Assembly (NCBI GenBank): GCA_900548975.1
Contig: URMS01000015.1
Span: forward strand, 7,124 to 71,123
DNA: 64,000 nucleotides
Direction of reading: 5' to 3'
Source: an uncultured Porphyromonadaceae bacterium
Lineage (GTDB): Bacteria > Bacteroidota > Bacteroidia > Bacteroidales > Muribaculaceae
The notes under the pieces are model-generated. The model searched no databases, had not been told where the DNA came from, and saw only the letters and a list, made by a program, of their open reading frames with translations. The position numbers were made by a program, and so were the translations under genes. Every line of letters starts with the position of its first letter. The first letter of the stretch is position 1. Positions 34,154-42,892 of the stretch are shown one piece after another.

Positions 34154-37100
34154 TTATAAGTTTTTAAGTCTTTCTTTAGCAGCTTTGTTGCCACCGTCGG
34201 CGGCCTTCTGGTAGAGTTCGCGGGCCTTGCTCTTGTTCTGGGGAACACCCGTGCCCTTTTCGTAGCAGAGACCGAGGCGGTACTGGCCGTAGGCGTGGCC
34301 CTGGTCGGCAGCCTTGCGGTAGAGTTCGACGGCGCGGCTGATATCGCGGGTTATGCCCTGGCCCGTTTCGTAGCACTCGCCGAGGTAGGCCTGTCCTCGG
34401 GCCCAGCCCTGGTCGGCGCTCTTGCGGTACCATGCGGCAGCCTGGGTCATGTCTTTGGCTATGCCTGTGCCGCTTTCGTAGCAGTAGCCGAGGTTGCACT
34501 GGGCTATGCGGTTGCCGTTCTCGGCCGACTGGCGGTAGAGGCGTACGGCCTGGGCGGCGTCTTTGGCGACGCCGTTACCGAATTCGTAGCATATGCCGAG
34601 GTTGAGCTGAGCGCGGGCGTTGCCCTGGTCGGCTGCCTTGCGGTACCATTCGACAGCGAGGGCGAGATCCTTGGTCAGACCCATGCCTTTCTCGTAGCAG
34701 TAGGCGAGGTTGCACTGGGCGTTGGCGTTGCCCTGGTCAGCTGCTTTGCGGTAGAGGTTCACGGCCTCATTATACTGTTTGCGGTTTTCGAGGATTACGC
34801 CAAGATTGAGCTGCGACACTGCCAGGCCTTGGTCGGCGGCTATGCGGTAGTATCTTTCGGCCATAGCGTCGTCGCGGGTAACTCCGTAGCCGAAGTCGTA
34901 GCACAGGGCAAGGACTTCGCTGGCATAGGGTTCGCCGAGTTCGGCCGGCTTTCTGGCCAGGCGGATCGCTTCGGCATAGTTGCGGTTGCGGTATGCGGCG
35001 CTGGCTTTGCTGCCTTCCTCGATAACTTCAGCGGTGATATTGTTTGTCGAGCCTTTTCTGATGGCTTCGAGGCGCTCTTTGGCATATTTATTGCCTCCGT
35101 CGGCGGCTTTGGTGTACCAGCGGACGGCCTCGTCGATGTTCTTGCCTATACCGATGGCATATTCGTAGCAGCGGCCGAGACGCATCTGGCCGTAGGTGTT
35201 TCCGCCGGCAGCGGCCTTATAATAGAGGTCGAAGGCGGTTTTATAGTCCTGTTCCACGCCGGTGGCTTTTTCGTAGCATTCGCCCAGATATGCCTCGGCG
35301 CGGTGGTTGCCCTGGTCGGCGGCCTTGCGGTACCAGTATGCGGCCTGCTTCATGTCTTTTTCCACGCCGTCGCCGCATTCGTAGCAGTAGCCGAGGTTGC
35401 ACTGGGCCAGGCGGTCGCCTTTCTCGGCGGCTGCGCGGTAGAGCTCGGTGGCACGGCGGAGGTCGACGGAGAGGCCGCCGTAGCCGTACTGGTAGGCAAC
35501 GCCGAGGTTGAGCATGGCGGTGCGGTTACCGCCGTCGGCGGCTACCTTGTAGTATTTCACGGCCTGTTTCATGTCCTTTGCGGTGCCGCGGGCAAATTCG
35601 TAGCACAGGCCCATGACCAGACATGCTGTTACGTTTCCGGCATCGGCCGGGCGCCGGGCCTTGGCGAAAGCTTCGTCGTACTTGCCGTCGGAATATAGCT
35701 TGTCGGCTTCGCGGCCCTCTGCTTCGAGCGGATCGGGAGCGCCGCTGCCGGTCTTGCCCTTGATGTTCTCGAGGGCTTTGCGGGCGGGTTCGTAGTCGAG
35801 GCTGGCGGCGCGGGTATAGAGACGGCGTGCCTCGTCGTAGTCGACGGGTGTGCCTTCGCCACGCTCGTGCATCACGCCCAGGTTGTAGATGGCGCGCGGA
35901 TCGTTGGCATCGGCGGCTTTGGTGTACCATTCGATGGCCGAGCGATAGTCGGTGACGCATCCGAAACCGCTGTTGAGGCACCATGCATAGCAGGTCATGG
36001 CGTGGACATTGCCCTGACGGGCCGATTCGCCGTACCAGTGGCAGGCGCTCTCGGGGTCTTTTTCGAAGCCGCGGCCGTTTTCGTAGAACCAGCCGAGATT
36101 GTCCTGGCTCGAGCTGAGACCGGCCTTGGCGGCTATGAGGAACATCTTGGCGGCGCGGACGTTGTCGGTAAAGGAGCCGTAGGTTAGGCACAGGGCCACG
36201 ATCTCAGCCGACCACGGATTGCCCATGGCGGTGGGAAGAAGGGCCTGCTCCAGAGCAAGGGCGCGGTCGGTGTCATAGGTGGCCTTGCAGAGATCGACGG
36301 CCGCCTGCAGCTCGTCTTCCGACAGGCGCACATGGCGGTCGAGGCGGTCGAGCTCTTCGCGCGCCTCCTCGATTTCGCCTATTACGGCGATGCGGTAGAA
36401 GTAGACGGCGCGCTCGATGTCGGCGGGTGCGCCCTTGCCGTTCTCGATATTCTGGGCCAGGGTGTAGGCGGGGGCATAGCATCCGAGACATACGGCCTGA
36501 TAGTAGCAGTCGTTGGCCTTTTTATAGTCGTTGAAGAGAGTCTCGTGAAGCAGACCCATGCCGAAGTATGCGTTGGCCGAGCCGAGACCGGCGGCTTTGG
36601 TGTAGTACTTGAGGGCCTCGGTCTCGTTTTTGCCGGTGCCGATGCCGTAGTGGTAGCAGCGGCCCAGATTGTAGTAGCCGTTGGCATGGCCGGCCTCGGC
36701 GGCGCGCCGGAACCATTTGAGGGCTTCGGCTTCGTCTTTGGGGCAGCCTTCGCCGTCCTCGTAGGAGCATGCGAGATTGATCATAGCGCGGGGCTCGCCG
36801 GCCTGTGCGGCGCGCATGTAGAGGTCGAAGGCGTGTGCTGTGTCCTGCGGCACGCCGTGGCCTTTGTAGTAGTCCCATCCGAGGCTGTTGATGCCGCGCG
36901 GATTGCCGGCTTCGGCCAGGCGCTTGTCGATATCGGCTGCGGAGTCGTAGTCGCCTTCGTCGTAAAGCTCGTTGGCGCGGTTGATGAGATGTGCTATCTG
37001 CTCGGGTGTAAGGTTCTCGGCCGGACGGGGTGTTTCTTTCTTCACCTTGGGAGTTTCGGGGGCACCTGCGGGGCGCGACAGCCGCTCGACGGCTTTTTTC

Positions 37101-38686
37101 GCGGCTATGTCGCCGGCTTCGGCGGCTTTTTTGTACCATTCCATGGCCTGCGCGGGGTCGGCCCCGGTGCCGCGGCCGGTCTCGTACATGGAGCCGACGA
37201 TGCGCTGCGACAGTTTGTCGCCTGCATTTGCGGCCACGAGGTACCAAGTGAAGGCAAGGACGTCGTCTTTGGCGACACCTTTTCCGTTTTCGAAAATGCG
37301 GCCCAGACGGTATGCGGCGTCGGGGTTGCCGGCATGGTGGGCTTTTTCGTAGAATCTGATGGCTTCGGCGCCCACGCCTGTGGTCTCGAGGATTTCGGCG
37401 GCGCCCATCATGGCGCTGACATCGCCGCCGTCGGCACCGTGGCGATACCATTCGAGGGCCTTGGACGAGTCGCGCGGATATCCGGCGATGGCTTTGGCGT
37501 AGAAGTCGCCCATTATGGTCTGGGCGCGAGGCATGCCCACCTCGGCGCACTCTTCGATGAGGGGCCGGGCGGCATCGTAGTTGTGGTCGGATATGAATTT
37601 CTCGGCGTCGGCGAGCTTTTTCTCCATTATTTCCTCGGTAATCTCCTCTATCACTTCCTCGGGGGCGCGGAGGTCTTCGAGGGTCTTGAGCGATTCGGCG
37701 GCAGGGGCATAGCCCTGGTCGGCGGCGGCGCGGAAGTATTTCTCGGCCTCGTCGTAGTTCTCGTCGACGCCTGTGCCGGTCATGAAACACTGGCCGTAGG
37801 AGAACTGGGCGGCGGGGTCGCCGGCCTCGGCGCCGAGGGCGTAGAGCTCGACGGCGCGGGCTATGTCGCGCTGCACGCCTTCGCCGTACTCATAGCACGA
37901 ACCGAGCCAGAAATAAGCCGGGCGGCTCTTGGCGTTGACCGCGGCCTCGAAGAGGCGTGCGGCGGTGGCGAAGTTTTTGGGGAATACCTCGCCCTGCGAG
38001 TAGGCGATGCCAAGGTCGAGCATGGCCGGCGCGAAACCGGCGTCGGCGCTGGCGCGGAGCCATTTTTCGGCTTCGGCGGCTTCGAGGGCGGTGGTGATGT
38101 TGCGCAGCAGGCATGCGCCAAGCACATGCATGGCCTGGGGATGGGAGTACTCGGCGGCTTCGCGGGCACGCTCTGCGGCGAGCTCGAATTCTTCCTGCAC
38201 GAAGAGGCGGCGCGCTTCGTCGGCTATGCGCTGTATCTGGATATCGGAGAGGCGGGGTGTCTCGGGCTGCTCTTCGGTGCCCAAGCGGGTGAGGGCTTCG
38301 ATGGCGTCTTCCATGCCCTGGTCGGCGGCCAGGCGGTAGTAGTGCCGGGCCTTGGCCGGATCGGCCGGAGTGCCTATGCCTTCCTCATAGCACATGCCGA
38401 TGCAGAACTGCGCCGGGGCAAAATTCTGCATGGCGGCTTTGGAGTACCACTCGAAGGCTTTGGCCGGATTGCAGGGGGCGCCGCAGCCGTTTTCGAAGTA
38501 CCAGCCCATGTGAGTCTGCGCACGTGCGTCGCCGGCTTCGGCGGCGCGCTTGTCGAGGACGAACGCGCGGTCATATTCTTCGTTCTCGCAGAGAGCGTCG
38601 GCCTCCTCCACGAGTTTCTTTATTTCTTCGGGTGTAAGCGGCGTTTCGGGTTTCTTGCGGCCGCCGCTTCGGTCAAAAAATGCCAT
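34154..38686 (-). CDS. Giant Sel1-like repeat protein
   Basis: 1510 residues of nearly uninterrupted Sel1-type helical repeats of about 36 residues (pattern A...LG.CYE.G.G...D...A..WYRKAADQG), arranged in four or more blocks separated by charged linkers (e.g. APETPKVKKETPRPAENLTPEQI). Each block opens with an EEA/AN-LYDEGDYD-type half repeat. There is no signal peptide or membrane helix, so it is probably a cytosolic scaffold. Sel1 proteins usually bring partners together; no catalytic domain is seen. It has a TAnnTTTG box upstream and abuts the exported S41 protease gene. Confidence 0.9.
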   Translation of the reverse strand: MAFFDRSGGRKKPETPLTPEEIKKLVEEADALCENEEYDRAFVLDKRAAEAGDARAQTHMGWYFENGCGAPCNPAKAFEWYSKAAMQNFAPAQFCIGMCYEEGIGTPADPAKARHYYRLAADQGMEDAIEALTRLGTEEQPETPRLSDIQIQRIADEARRLFVQEEFELAAERAREAAEYSHPQAMHVLGACLLRNITTALEAAEAEKWLRASADAGFAPAMLDLGIAYSQGEVFPKNFATAARLFEAAVNAKSRPAYFWLGSCYEYGEGVQRDIARAVELYALGAEAGDPAAQFSYGQCFMTGTGVDENYDEAEKYFRAAADQGYAPAAESLKTLEDLRAPEEVIEEITEEIMEKKLADAEKFISDHNYDAARPLIEECAEVGMPRAQTIMGDFYAKAIAGYPRDSSKALEWYRHGADGGDVSAMMGAAEILETTGVGAEAIRFYEKAHHAGNPDAAYRLGRIFENGKGVAKDDVLAFTWYLVAANAGDKLSQRIVGSMYETGRGTGADPAQAMEWYKKAAEAGDIAAKKAVERLSRPAGAPETPKVKKETPRPAENLTPEQIAHLINRANELYDEGDYDSAADIDKRLAEAGNPRGINSLGWDYYKGHGVPQDTAHAFDLYMRAAQAGEPRAMINLACSYEDGEGCPKDEAEALKWFRRAAEAGHANGYYNLGRCYHYGIGTGKNETEALKYYTKAAGLGSANAYFGMGLLHETLFNDYKKANDCYYQAVCLGCYAPAYTLAQNIENGKGAPADIERAVYFYRIAVIGEIEEAREELDRLDRHVRLSEDELQAAVDLCKATYDTDRALALEQALLPTAMGNPWSAEIVALCLTYGSFTDNVRAAKMFLIAAKAGLSSSQDNLGWFYENGRGFEKDPESACHWYGESARQGNVHAMTCYAWCLNSGFGCVTDYRSAIEWYTKAADANDPRAIYNLGVMHERGEGTPVDYDEARRLYTRAASLDYEPARKALENIKGKTGSGAPDPLEAEGREADKLYSDGKYDEAFAKARRPADAGNVTACLVMGLCYEFARGTAKDMKQAVKYYKVAADGGNRTAMLNLGVAYQYGYGGLSVDLRRATELYRAAAEKGDRLAQCNLGYCYECGDGVEKDMKQAAYWYRKAADQGNHRAEAYLGECYEKATGVEQDYKTAFDLYYKAAAGGNTYGQMRLGRCYEYAIGIGKNIDEAVRWYTKAADGGNKYAKERLEAIRKGSTNNITAEVIEEGSKASAAYRNRNYAEAIRLARKPAELGEPYASEVLALCYDFGYGVTRDDAMAERYYRIAADQGLAVSQLNLGVILENRKQYNEAVNLYRKAADQGNANAQCNLAYCYEKGMGLTKDLALAVEWYRKAADQGNARAQLNLGICYEFGNGVAKDAAQAVRLYRQSAENGNRIAQCNLGYCYESGTGIAKDMTQAAAWYRKSADQGWARGQAYLGECYETGQGITRDISRAVELYRKAADQGHAYGQYRLGLCYEKGTGVPQNKSKARELYQKAADGGNKAAKERLKNL

Positions 38687-38724
38687 AATGAAGGGAGATA
38701 AGGGAGTAAATGTTTATTGAAATG

Positions 38725-38732
38725 CAAAGATA
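38725..38732 (-). promoter_or_regulatory. Promoter -7 box for the Sel1-S41 operon
   Basis: Minus strand TATCTTTG, 38 nt before the start at 38686. Confidence 0.6.
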
Positions 38733-38851
38733 TAAAAAATCGATGATAAAAAAAGAGCAATTTCCCCGCCTCTGAATTTATTAGAGATGGAAGATGATGA
38801 ATATAAACTAATTTGTTTCTTCGCATAAATTAGCCAATCTACTAAATAAAT

Positions 38852-39082
38852 ATGAAAAGACGCTATTTTCTTTTATTGGCATCAATGTTTACTGCATTTC
38901 AGTCAGCCGGCGTCTCCAACGGTCGCAACGGCTTCTGCAAGGATAAATCCGGCTAAAAGCTCGCCGGTAGCGAAGAAGACCTGCTCGAACACCGCACCGA
39001 CGCCTTCGATACCCTCTACATCGACTGCGAGAAATTCCCGTTCCACGATACTTTCGCCCTCTCCGTGTCGGGCGTATCGTAA
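38852..39082 (+). pseudogene. Small exported-protein gene interrupted by an in-frame TAA
   Basis: ATG 38852 opens a signal-peptide-like start (KRRYFLLLASMFTAFQSAG) and stops at TAA 38954-38956 after 34 codons. The same frame then continues open for 41 codons (KLAGSEEDLLEHRTDAFDTL, then IDCEKFPFHDTFALSVSGVS) to TAA 39080-39082, with G+C-rich codons like those of real genes. I read it as a decayed 75-residue gene, or the ends of a longer one joined by deletion. Family unknown. Confidence 0.4.
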
Positions 39083-39088
39083 TTTTTG

Positions 39089-39096
39089 TAACTTTG
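39089..39096 (+). promoter_or_regulatory. Promoter -7 box for the small membrane protein
   Basis: TAACTTTG, 34 nt before ATG 39131. Confidence 0.55.
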
Positions 39097-39130
39097 CAGC
39101 CGAATCGATAACTCTTGGCAGTAATTAGTT

Positions 39131-39340
39131 ATGAAAAAGAACATCGTCTTTATATTGGCTTTTTTCATAGTTTGGGCTCTTACCGCTTTCATGTGCTATT
39201 TGCTAAACCTCATATTGGGCCGAAACTGGTTTAATGGTTGGCAAGAGTATGTAATCATAGGTTTTGCCGGGGCTATGGCCGGTATCTTTGGGCCTATATT
39301 GGCTGCTTGGATTGGTAATTTTTTCAAAAGGAAGTCGTAA
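39131..39340 (+). CDS. Small membrane protein of unknown function
   Basis: 69 residues with two membrane helices (VFILAFFIVWALTAFMCYLL and YVIIGFAGAMAGIFGPILAA) and a basic tail (KRKS). A TAACTTTG promoter box lies at a normal distance. No family is recognised. It stands alone, followed by about 350 bp without a gene. Confidence 0.65.
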   Translation: MKKNIVFILAFFIVWALTAFMCYLLNLILGRNWFNGWQEYVIIGFAGAMAGIFGPILAAWIGNFFKRKS

Positions 39341-39620
39341 TTATTATTTATGGAGTTACGGTACAGCCGCCGCGCTTTCGTAAATCGAGCCTAAGGTCTC
39401 GACCGGAAGGCTTCAATCGCTAACTCATATTTTACCAACTGAACTCTGACTCATTCGCTCCATTGACTCGTTCCGGGGCGATTTTTTTCTGCACATCCTC
39501 GTCTGGGCTTCTTTTTTTTTATGTTCCGTTTTGGCAGTCGGTGATTAGTTCAAGTCCGTGCCAAGCTCTGTACTCGTGTGTGGGTGGGATTTTTTGTTTG
39601 GGAGGATTGGAAAAAATGTT
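39341..39620. other. Intergenic stretch without a recognised gene
   Basis: 280 bp with no credible reading frame or strong promoter. A T-run follows CGGGGCGA near 39485, and a GC-rich segment (39360-39420) could be the remnant of an older gene or repeat. Nothing can be named. Confidence 0.4.
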
Positions 39621-39628
39621 TAACTTTG
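39621..39628 (+). promoter_or_regulatory. Promoter -7 box for the DUF3127 gene
   Basis: TAACTTTG, 59 nt before ATG 39688. Confidence 0.6.
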
Positions 39629-39687
39629 CGCTTTGAACGCGCCGTAAATTGCGAGGCGCTCCCGCATGACAATTAATACATTGATAT

Positions 39688-40044
39688 ATGGAAATTAAAG
39701 GAACTATCATTCATGCCCTCCCCGAAGTATCGGGAATCTCCAAGAGCGGCAATGCATGGAAAAAGAGGGAATATGTGCTCGAGAACACCGAGGGCCAGTT
39801 CCCCCGCAAGGTGGCATTTACTTGCTTCGGCGACAATGCCGACAAGATACAGCTCAGCGTGGGCCAGGTGGCCACCATCTACTTTGATATCGAATCGCGC
39901 GAGTTCAACGGCCGCTGGTATACCGACATCCGCTGCTGGCGTGCCGACGTAGAGGCTCCCGCTGCAGCAGCCCAGGGTCCGGCTCCCGTGCAGGGTCCCG
40001 GCACCATACCTCCTCCTCCCGTACCCGACGATATACCGTTCTGA
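39688..40044 (+). CDS. DUF3127 protein with an SSB-like acidic tail
   Basis: 118 residues. Residues 1-92 look like an OB-fold strand pattern (EIKGTIIHALPEVSGIS, WKKREYVLENTEGQFPRKVAF, YFDIESREFNGRWYTDIRCW), typical of DUF3127. A Pro/Ala/Gly-rich linker then leads to the very C-terminus PDDIPF. That ending is the hallmark of single-stranded DNA-binding proteins, where DDxPF recruits repair and replication partners. It probably binds single-stranded nucleic acid. It lies 72 bp before proS. Confidence 0.82.
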   Translation: MEIKGTIIHALPEVSGISKSGNAWKKREYVLENTEGQFPRKVAFTCFGDNADKIQLSVGQVATIYFDIESREFNGRWYTDIRCWRADVEAPAAAAQGPAPVQGPGTIPPPPVPDDIPF

Positions 40045-40116
40045 TGCGCCCTGTCTGAAACGACAGACAGTAGGATTAATCCTCTCGAGAACCAGTAAAA
40101 CCGTTTCACACTAACA

Positions 40117-41598
40117 ATGGCAGTAGAATTAAAAAATCTTACAAAACGCAGCGAGAACTATTCGCAGTGGTATAATGAACTGGTGGTTAAGGCTGATCTC
40201 GCCGAGCAGTCGGCGGTGCGCGGCTGTATGGTTATCAAGCCTTACGGCTATGCTATCTGGGAGAAGATGCAGCAGACACTCGACCGGATGTTCAAGGAAA
40301 CAGGTGTGCAGAACGCCTACTTTCCGCTTCTGATACCGAAGTCGTTCCTCTGCCGCGAGGCCGAACATGTGGAAGGCTTCGCCAAGGAGTGCGCCGTGGT
40401 GACACACTATCGTCTCAAAAACGACCCCGAGGGCCGTGGCGTAGTGGTGGACCCCGAGGCACGTCTGGAAGAGGAGCTGATAATCCGTCCTACTTCAGAA
40501 ACCATTATCTGGGGTACGTATAAGAACTGGATCCACAGCTGGCGCGACCTGCCCGTGCTGTGCAATCAGTGGGCCAATGTGATGCGCTGGGAGATGCGCA
40601 CACGCATGTTCCTGCGCACAGCCGAATTCTTGTGGCAGGAAGGCCACTGCGCCCATGCCACGGCAGAGGAGTCGGAAGCCCGTACGGTGCAGATGATAAA
40701 GCTCTATGCCGATTTCGCCCGCCGCTATATGGCCATCCCCGTGACCATAGGCGTGAAGACCGCCAACGAACGCTTCGCCGGCGCTCTCAACACCTATACC
40801 ATCGAGGCCATGATGCAGGACGGCAAGGCTCTGCAGGCCGGCACATCGCACAACCTGGGCCAGAACTTCGCCAAGGCCTTCGATGTGACATTCGCCAACA
40901 AGGACAATCAGCCCGAGTATGTATGGGCCAACTCGTGGGGCGTGTCGACACGTCTTATGGGTGCGCTTATCATGACTCACTCCGACGACAACGGTCTGGT
41001 GCTCCCGCCGCATCTGGCTCCGATCCAGGTGGTGATCATACCTATATATAAGAATGCCGAGCAGCTTGCCGGCATCACCGAGAAAGTGATGCCGATAGTA
41101 CAGCGCCTCACCGAGCTTGGTGTGTCGGTGAAGTACGACGACGCCGACAACAAGCGTCCGGGCTTCAAGTTTGCCGACTACGAGCTTAAGGGTGTGCCCG
41201 TGCGTCTGGTCGTGGGTGCCCGCGACATCGAGAACGGCACCGTAGAGGTGATGCGCCGCGATACTCTGGAGAAACACAGCGCCCAGCTGGCCGGCATTGC
41301 CGACTATGTGGCCGATCTCCTCGAGGAAATTCAGACCAATATATATAACAAGGCTCTTGCCGCCAAGGAAGCCCACACCTATGTGTGCGATTCCTACGAC
41401 GAGTTCAAGGAGCGTATCGAAGACGGCGGTTTCTTCCTGTGCCACTGGGACGGTACCACCGAGACCGAAGAGCTCATCAAGGCCGAGACCAAGGCGACGA
41501 TACGCTGCATACCGCTCGAGGGTGACGATACTCCGGGCGTGTGCATGGTCACGGGCAAGCCTTCGGCACGCCGCGTCATCATCGCGCGAAATTATTGA
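40117..41598 (+). CDS. proS: Prolyl-tRNA synthetase
   Basis: 493 residues, the short archaeal/eukaryote-like ProS type without the editing insertion. Class II motifs are present: YFPLLIPKSFL, RPTSETIIW, QWANVMRWEMRTRMFLRTAEFLWQEGH (motif 2 region) and WGVSTRLMGALIMTHSDDNG (motif 3). The anticodon-binding domain covers about 285-400, and the C-terminal domain carries CHWDGTTETEE. It charges tRNA-Pro. A small inverted repeat (CTGTC/GACAG) lies in the 72-bp leader. Confidence 0.97.
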   Translation: MAVELKNLTKRSENYSQWYNELVVKADLAEQSAVRGCMVIKPYGYAIWEKMQQTLDRMFKETGVQNAYFPLLIPKSFLCREAEHVEGFAKECAVVTHYRLKNDPEGRGVVVDPEARLEEELIIRPTSETIIWGTYKNWIHSWRDLPVLCNQWANVMRWEMRTRMFLRTAEFLWQEGHCAHATAEESEARTVQMIKLYADFARRYMAIPVTIGVKTANERFAGALNTYTIEAMMQDGKALQAGTSHNLGQNFAKAFDVTFANKDNQPEYVWANSWGVSTRLMGALIMTHSDDNGLVLPPHLAPIQVVIIPIYKNAEQLAGITEKVMPIVQRLTELGVSVKYDDADNKRPGFKFADYELKGVPVRLVVGARDIENGTVEVMRRDTLEKHSAQLAGIADYVADLLEEIQTNIYNKALAAKEAHTYVCDSYDEFKERIEDGGFFLCHWDGTTETEELIKAETKATIRCIPLEGDDTPGVCMVTGKPSARRVIIARNY

Positions 41599-41600
41599 TC

Positions 41601-42593
41601 GTGAGCCCTCTGAACCTGACAAACACAAAAGTCGCCGACGGTCGTCCGCAACGACCGACGGTGGCTTTTGTCGTTCCATGCTATAACGAAAACCAGGTGC
41701 TGCGGCAGAGTATGCCGCGCCTGATCGGAGCCATCGACGACATGACCGGTGCCGGAGTGGTGTCGGCCGACAGCTTTATAATGTGTGTCGACGACGGCAG
41801 CCGCGACGACACCTGGCAGATAATATCGGCGCTTCACCGTGCCGACAGTCGTGTGAAGGCCATCCGCCTCAGCCACAACCGCGGGCAGCAGAACGCCCTT
41901 CTGGCCGGTCTTATGACCGTGCGCGGCATGTCGGACGCGGCCATTACCATCGATGCCGACCTGCAGGATTCGCTCGAGGCCGCCGCCGAGATGGTGCTCC
42001 TGTATCGCGAAGGCTACGACATAGTCTATGGGGTGCGGTCTTCGCGCAAGTCAGATTCATTTTTCAAGCGTACGTCGGCCCGCGCCTTCTACCGCCTGCA
42101 GAAGCGTATGGGGCTCGAGACAGTCTACGACCACTCGGAATTCCGGCTTATGAGCCGCAAGGCCCTCGACATACTGGCCGAATATCCCGAGCGCAACCTT
42201 TTCCTGCGCGGCATAATGCCGGCAATAGGACTGCGGCATACCACCGTGAGCTATGAGCGCACCGCGCGCATAGCCGGCGAGACAAAGTTCAGCCCGATGA
42301 AGCTGCTGTCGCTGTCGGTCGACGGTATCACCTCGTTCACGGCCGGCCCTATGCGCCTCATATTCTTTATCGGGCTTGTGCTGCTGGTGGCCGATATCGG
42401 CGTGGCCGCCTGGGTGCTTGTGTCGCATTTTGCGGGACGAGCCATGTCGGGCTGGTCGTCGATTATGTTGTCTATCTGGTTTTTAGGTAGTCTTATACTG
42501 ATCTCGCTCGGCATAATAGGCGAATATGTCGGCAAGATATTCAACGAAGTAAAACGCCGTCCGCGCTATTCGGTGCAGGACGAGCTGATGTAA
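41601..42593 (+). CDS. Glycosyltransferase family 2 with C-terminal membrane helices (GtrB/DPM1-like)
   Basis: 330 residues from GTG 41601; the only in-frame ATG nearby would remove the essential VAFVVPCYNENQVL opening. The GT2 motifs are CVDDGSRDDT, AITIDADLQD (DxD-like) and DHSEFRLMSR. Two C-terminal helices (LIFFIGLVLLVADIGVAAWVL and IMLSIWFLGSLILISLGIIG) anchor it. This architecture transfers a sugar to undecaprenyl phosphate for later flipping. It lies 2 bp after the proS stop. Confidence 0.9.
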   Translation: MSPLNLTNTKVADGRPQRPTVAFVVPCYNENQVLRQSMPRLIGAIDDMTGAGVVSADSFIMCVDDGSRDDTWQIISALHRADSRVKAIRLSHNRGQQNALLAGLMTVRGMSDAAITIDADLQDSLEAAAEMVLLYREGYDIVYGVRSSRKSDSFFKRTSARAFYRLQKRMGLETVYDHSEFRLMSRKALDILAEYPERNLFLRGIMPAIGLRHTTVSYERTARIAGETKFSPMKLLSLSVDGITSFTAGPMRLIFFIGLVLLVADIGVAAWVLVSHFAGRAMSGWSSIMLSIWFLGSLILISLGIIGEYVGKIFNEVKRRPRYSVQDELM

Positions 42594-42619
42594 GCCAAAT
42601 CCAAACATACTCAGATATT

Positions 42620-42892
42620 ATGGATTACAAGACATTCCGGCGCCGTCTGGCCGAAAGACTCGGCCGCAAGACTTCCGATGTGGATGCTCTGGTGGAGGGC
42701 CTCTCGATAGTGCTGCGCCAGAGCTGCAGCGAGCTCGACAGCGTGGCTATACCTACTTTCGGCACTTTCGCTCCGCGGAAGCATCCCGAGGCTGTTGTCG
42801 ACGACCTCGCTACGGGAAAGAAAATGCTCGTGCCACCCGAAATCAGCGTTGAATTCCGTCCGGGAGCCATGCTCACAAAACGAATGAGATGA
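42620..42892 (+). CDS. HU-family DNA-binding protein (short)
   Basis: 90 residues matching the HU/IHF fold: an N-terminal helical dimer half (YKTFRRRLAERLGRKTSDVD), the AIPTFGTFAPRKHPE strand turn and PPEISVEFRPGAMLTKRM. The arm region is shorter and less basic than in canonical HU. It overlaps the next gene by 4 bp (ATGA), suggesting the two HU proteins work together, perhaps as a heterodimer. Confidence 0.85.
   Translation: MDYKTFRRRLAERLGRKTSDVDALVEGLSIVLRQSCSELDSVAIPTFGTFAPRKHPEAVVDDLATGKKMLVPPEISVEFRPGAMLTKRMR

Noticed and set aside
39420..39490. A tRNA-like D-arm sequence (GTTCAGTTGGTA on the minus strand)
   Set aside because: No acceptor stem, anticodon arm or T-arm can be formed around it.
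40045..40116. T-box or riboswitch before proS
   Set aside because: Only a 5-bp inverted repeat is present in 72 bp, too small for any known class, and T-boxes are not expected in this group.
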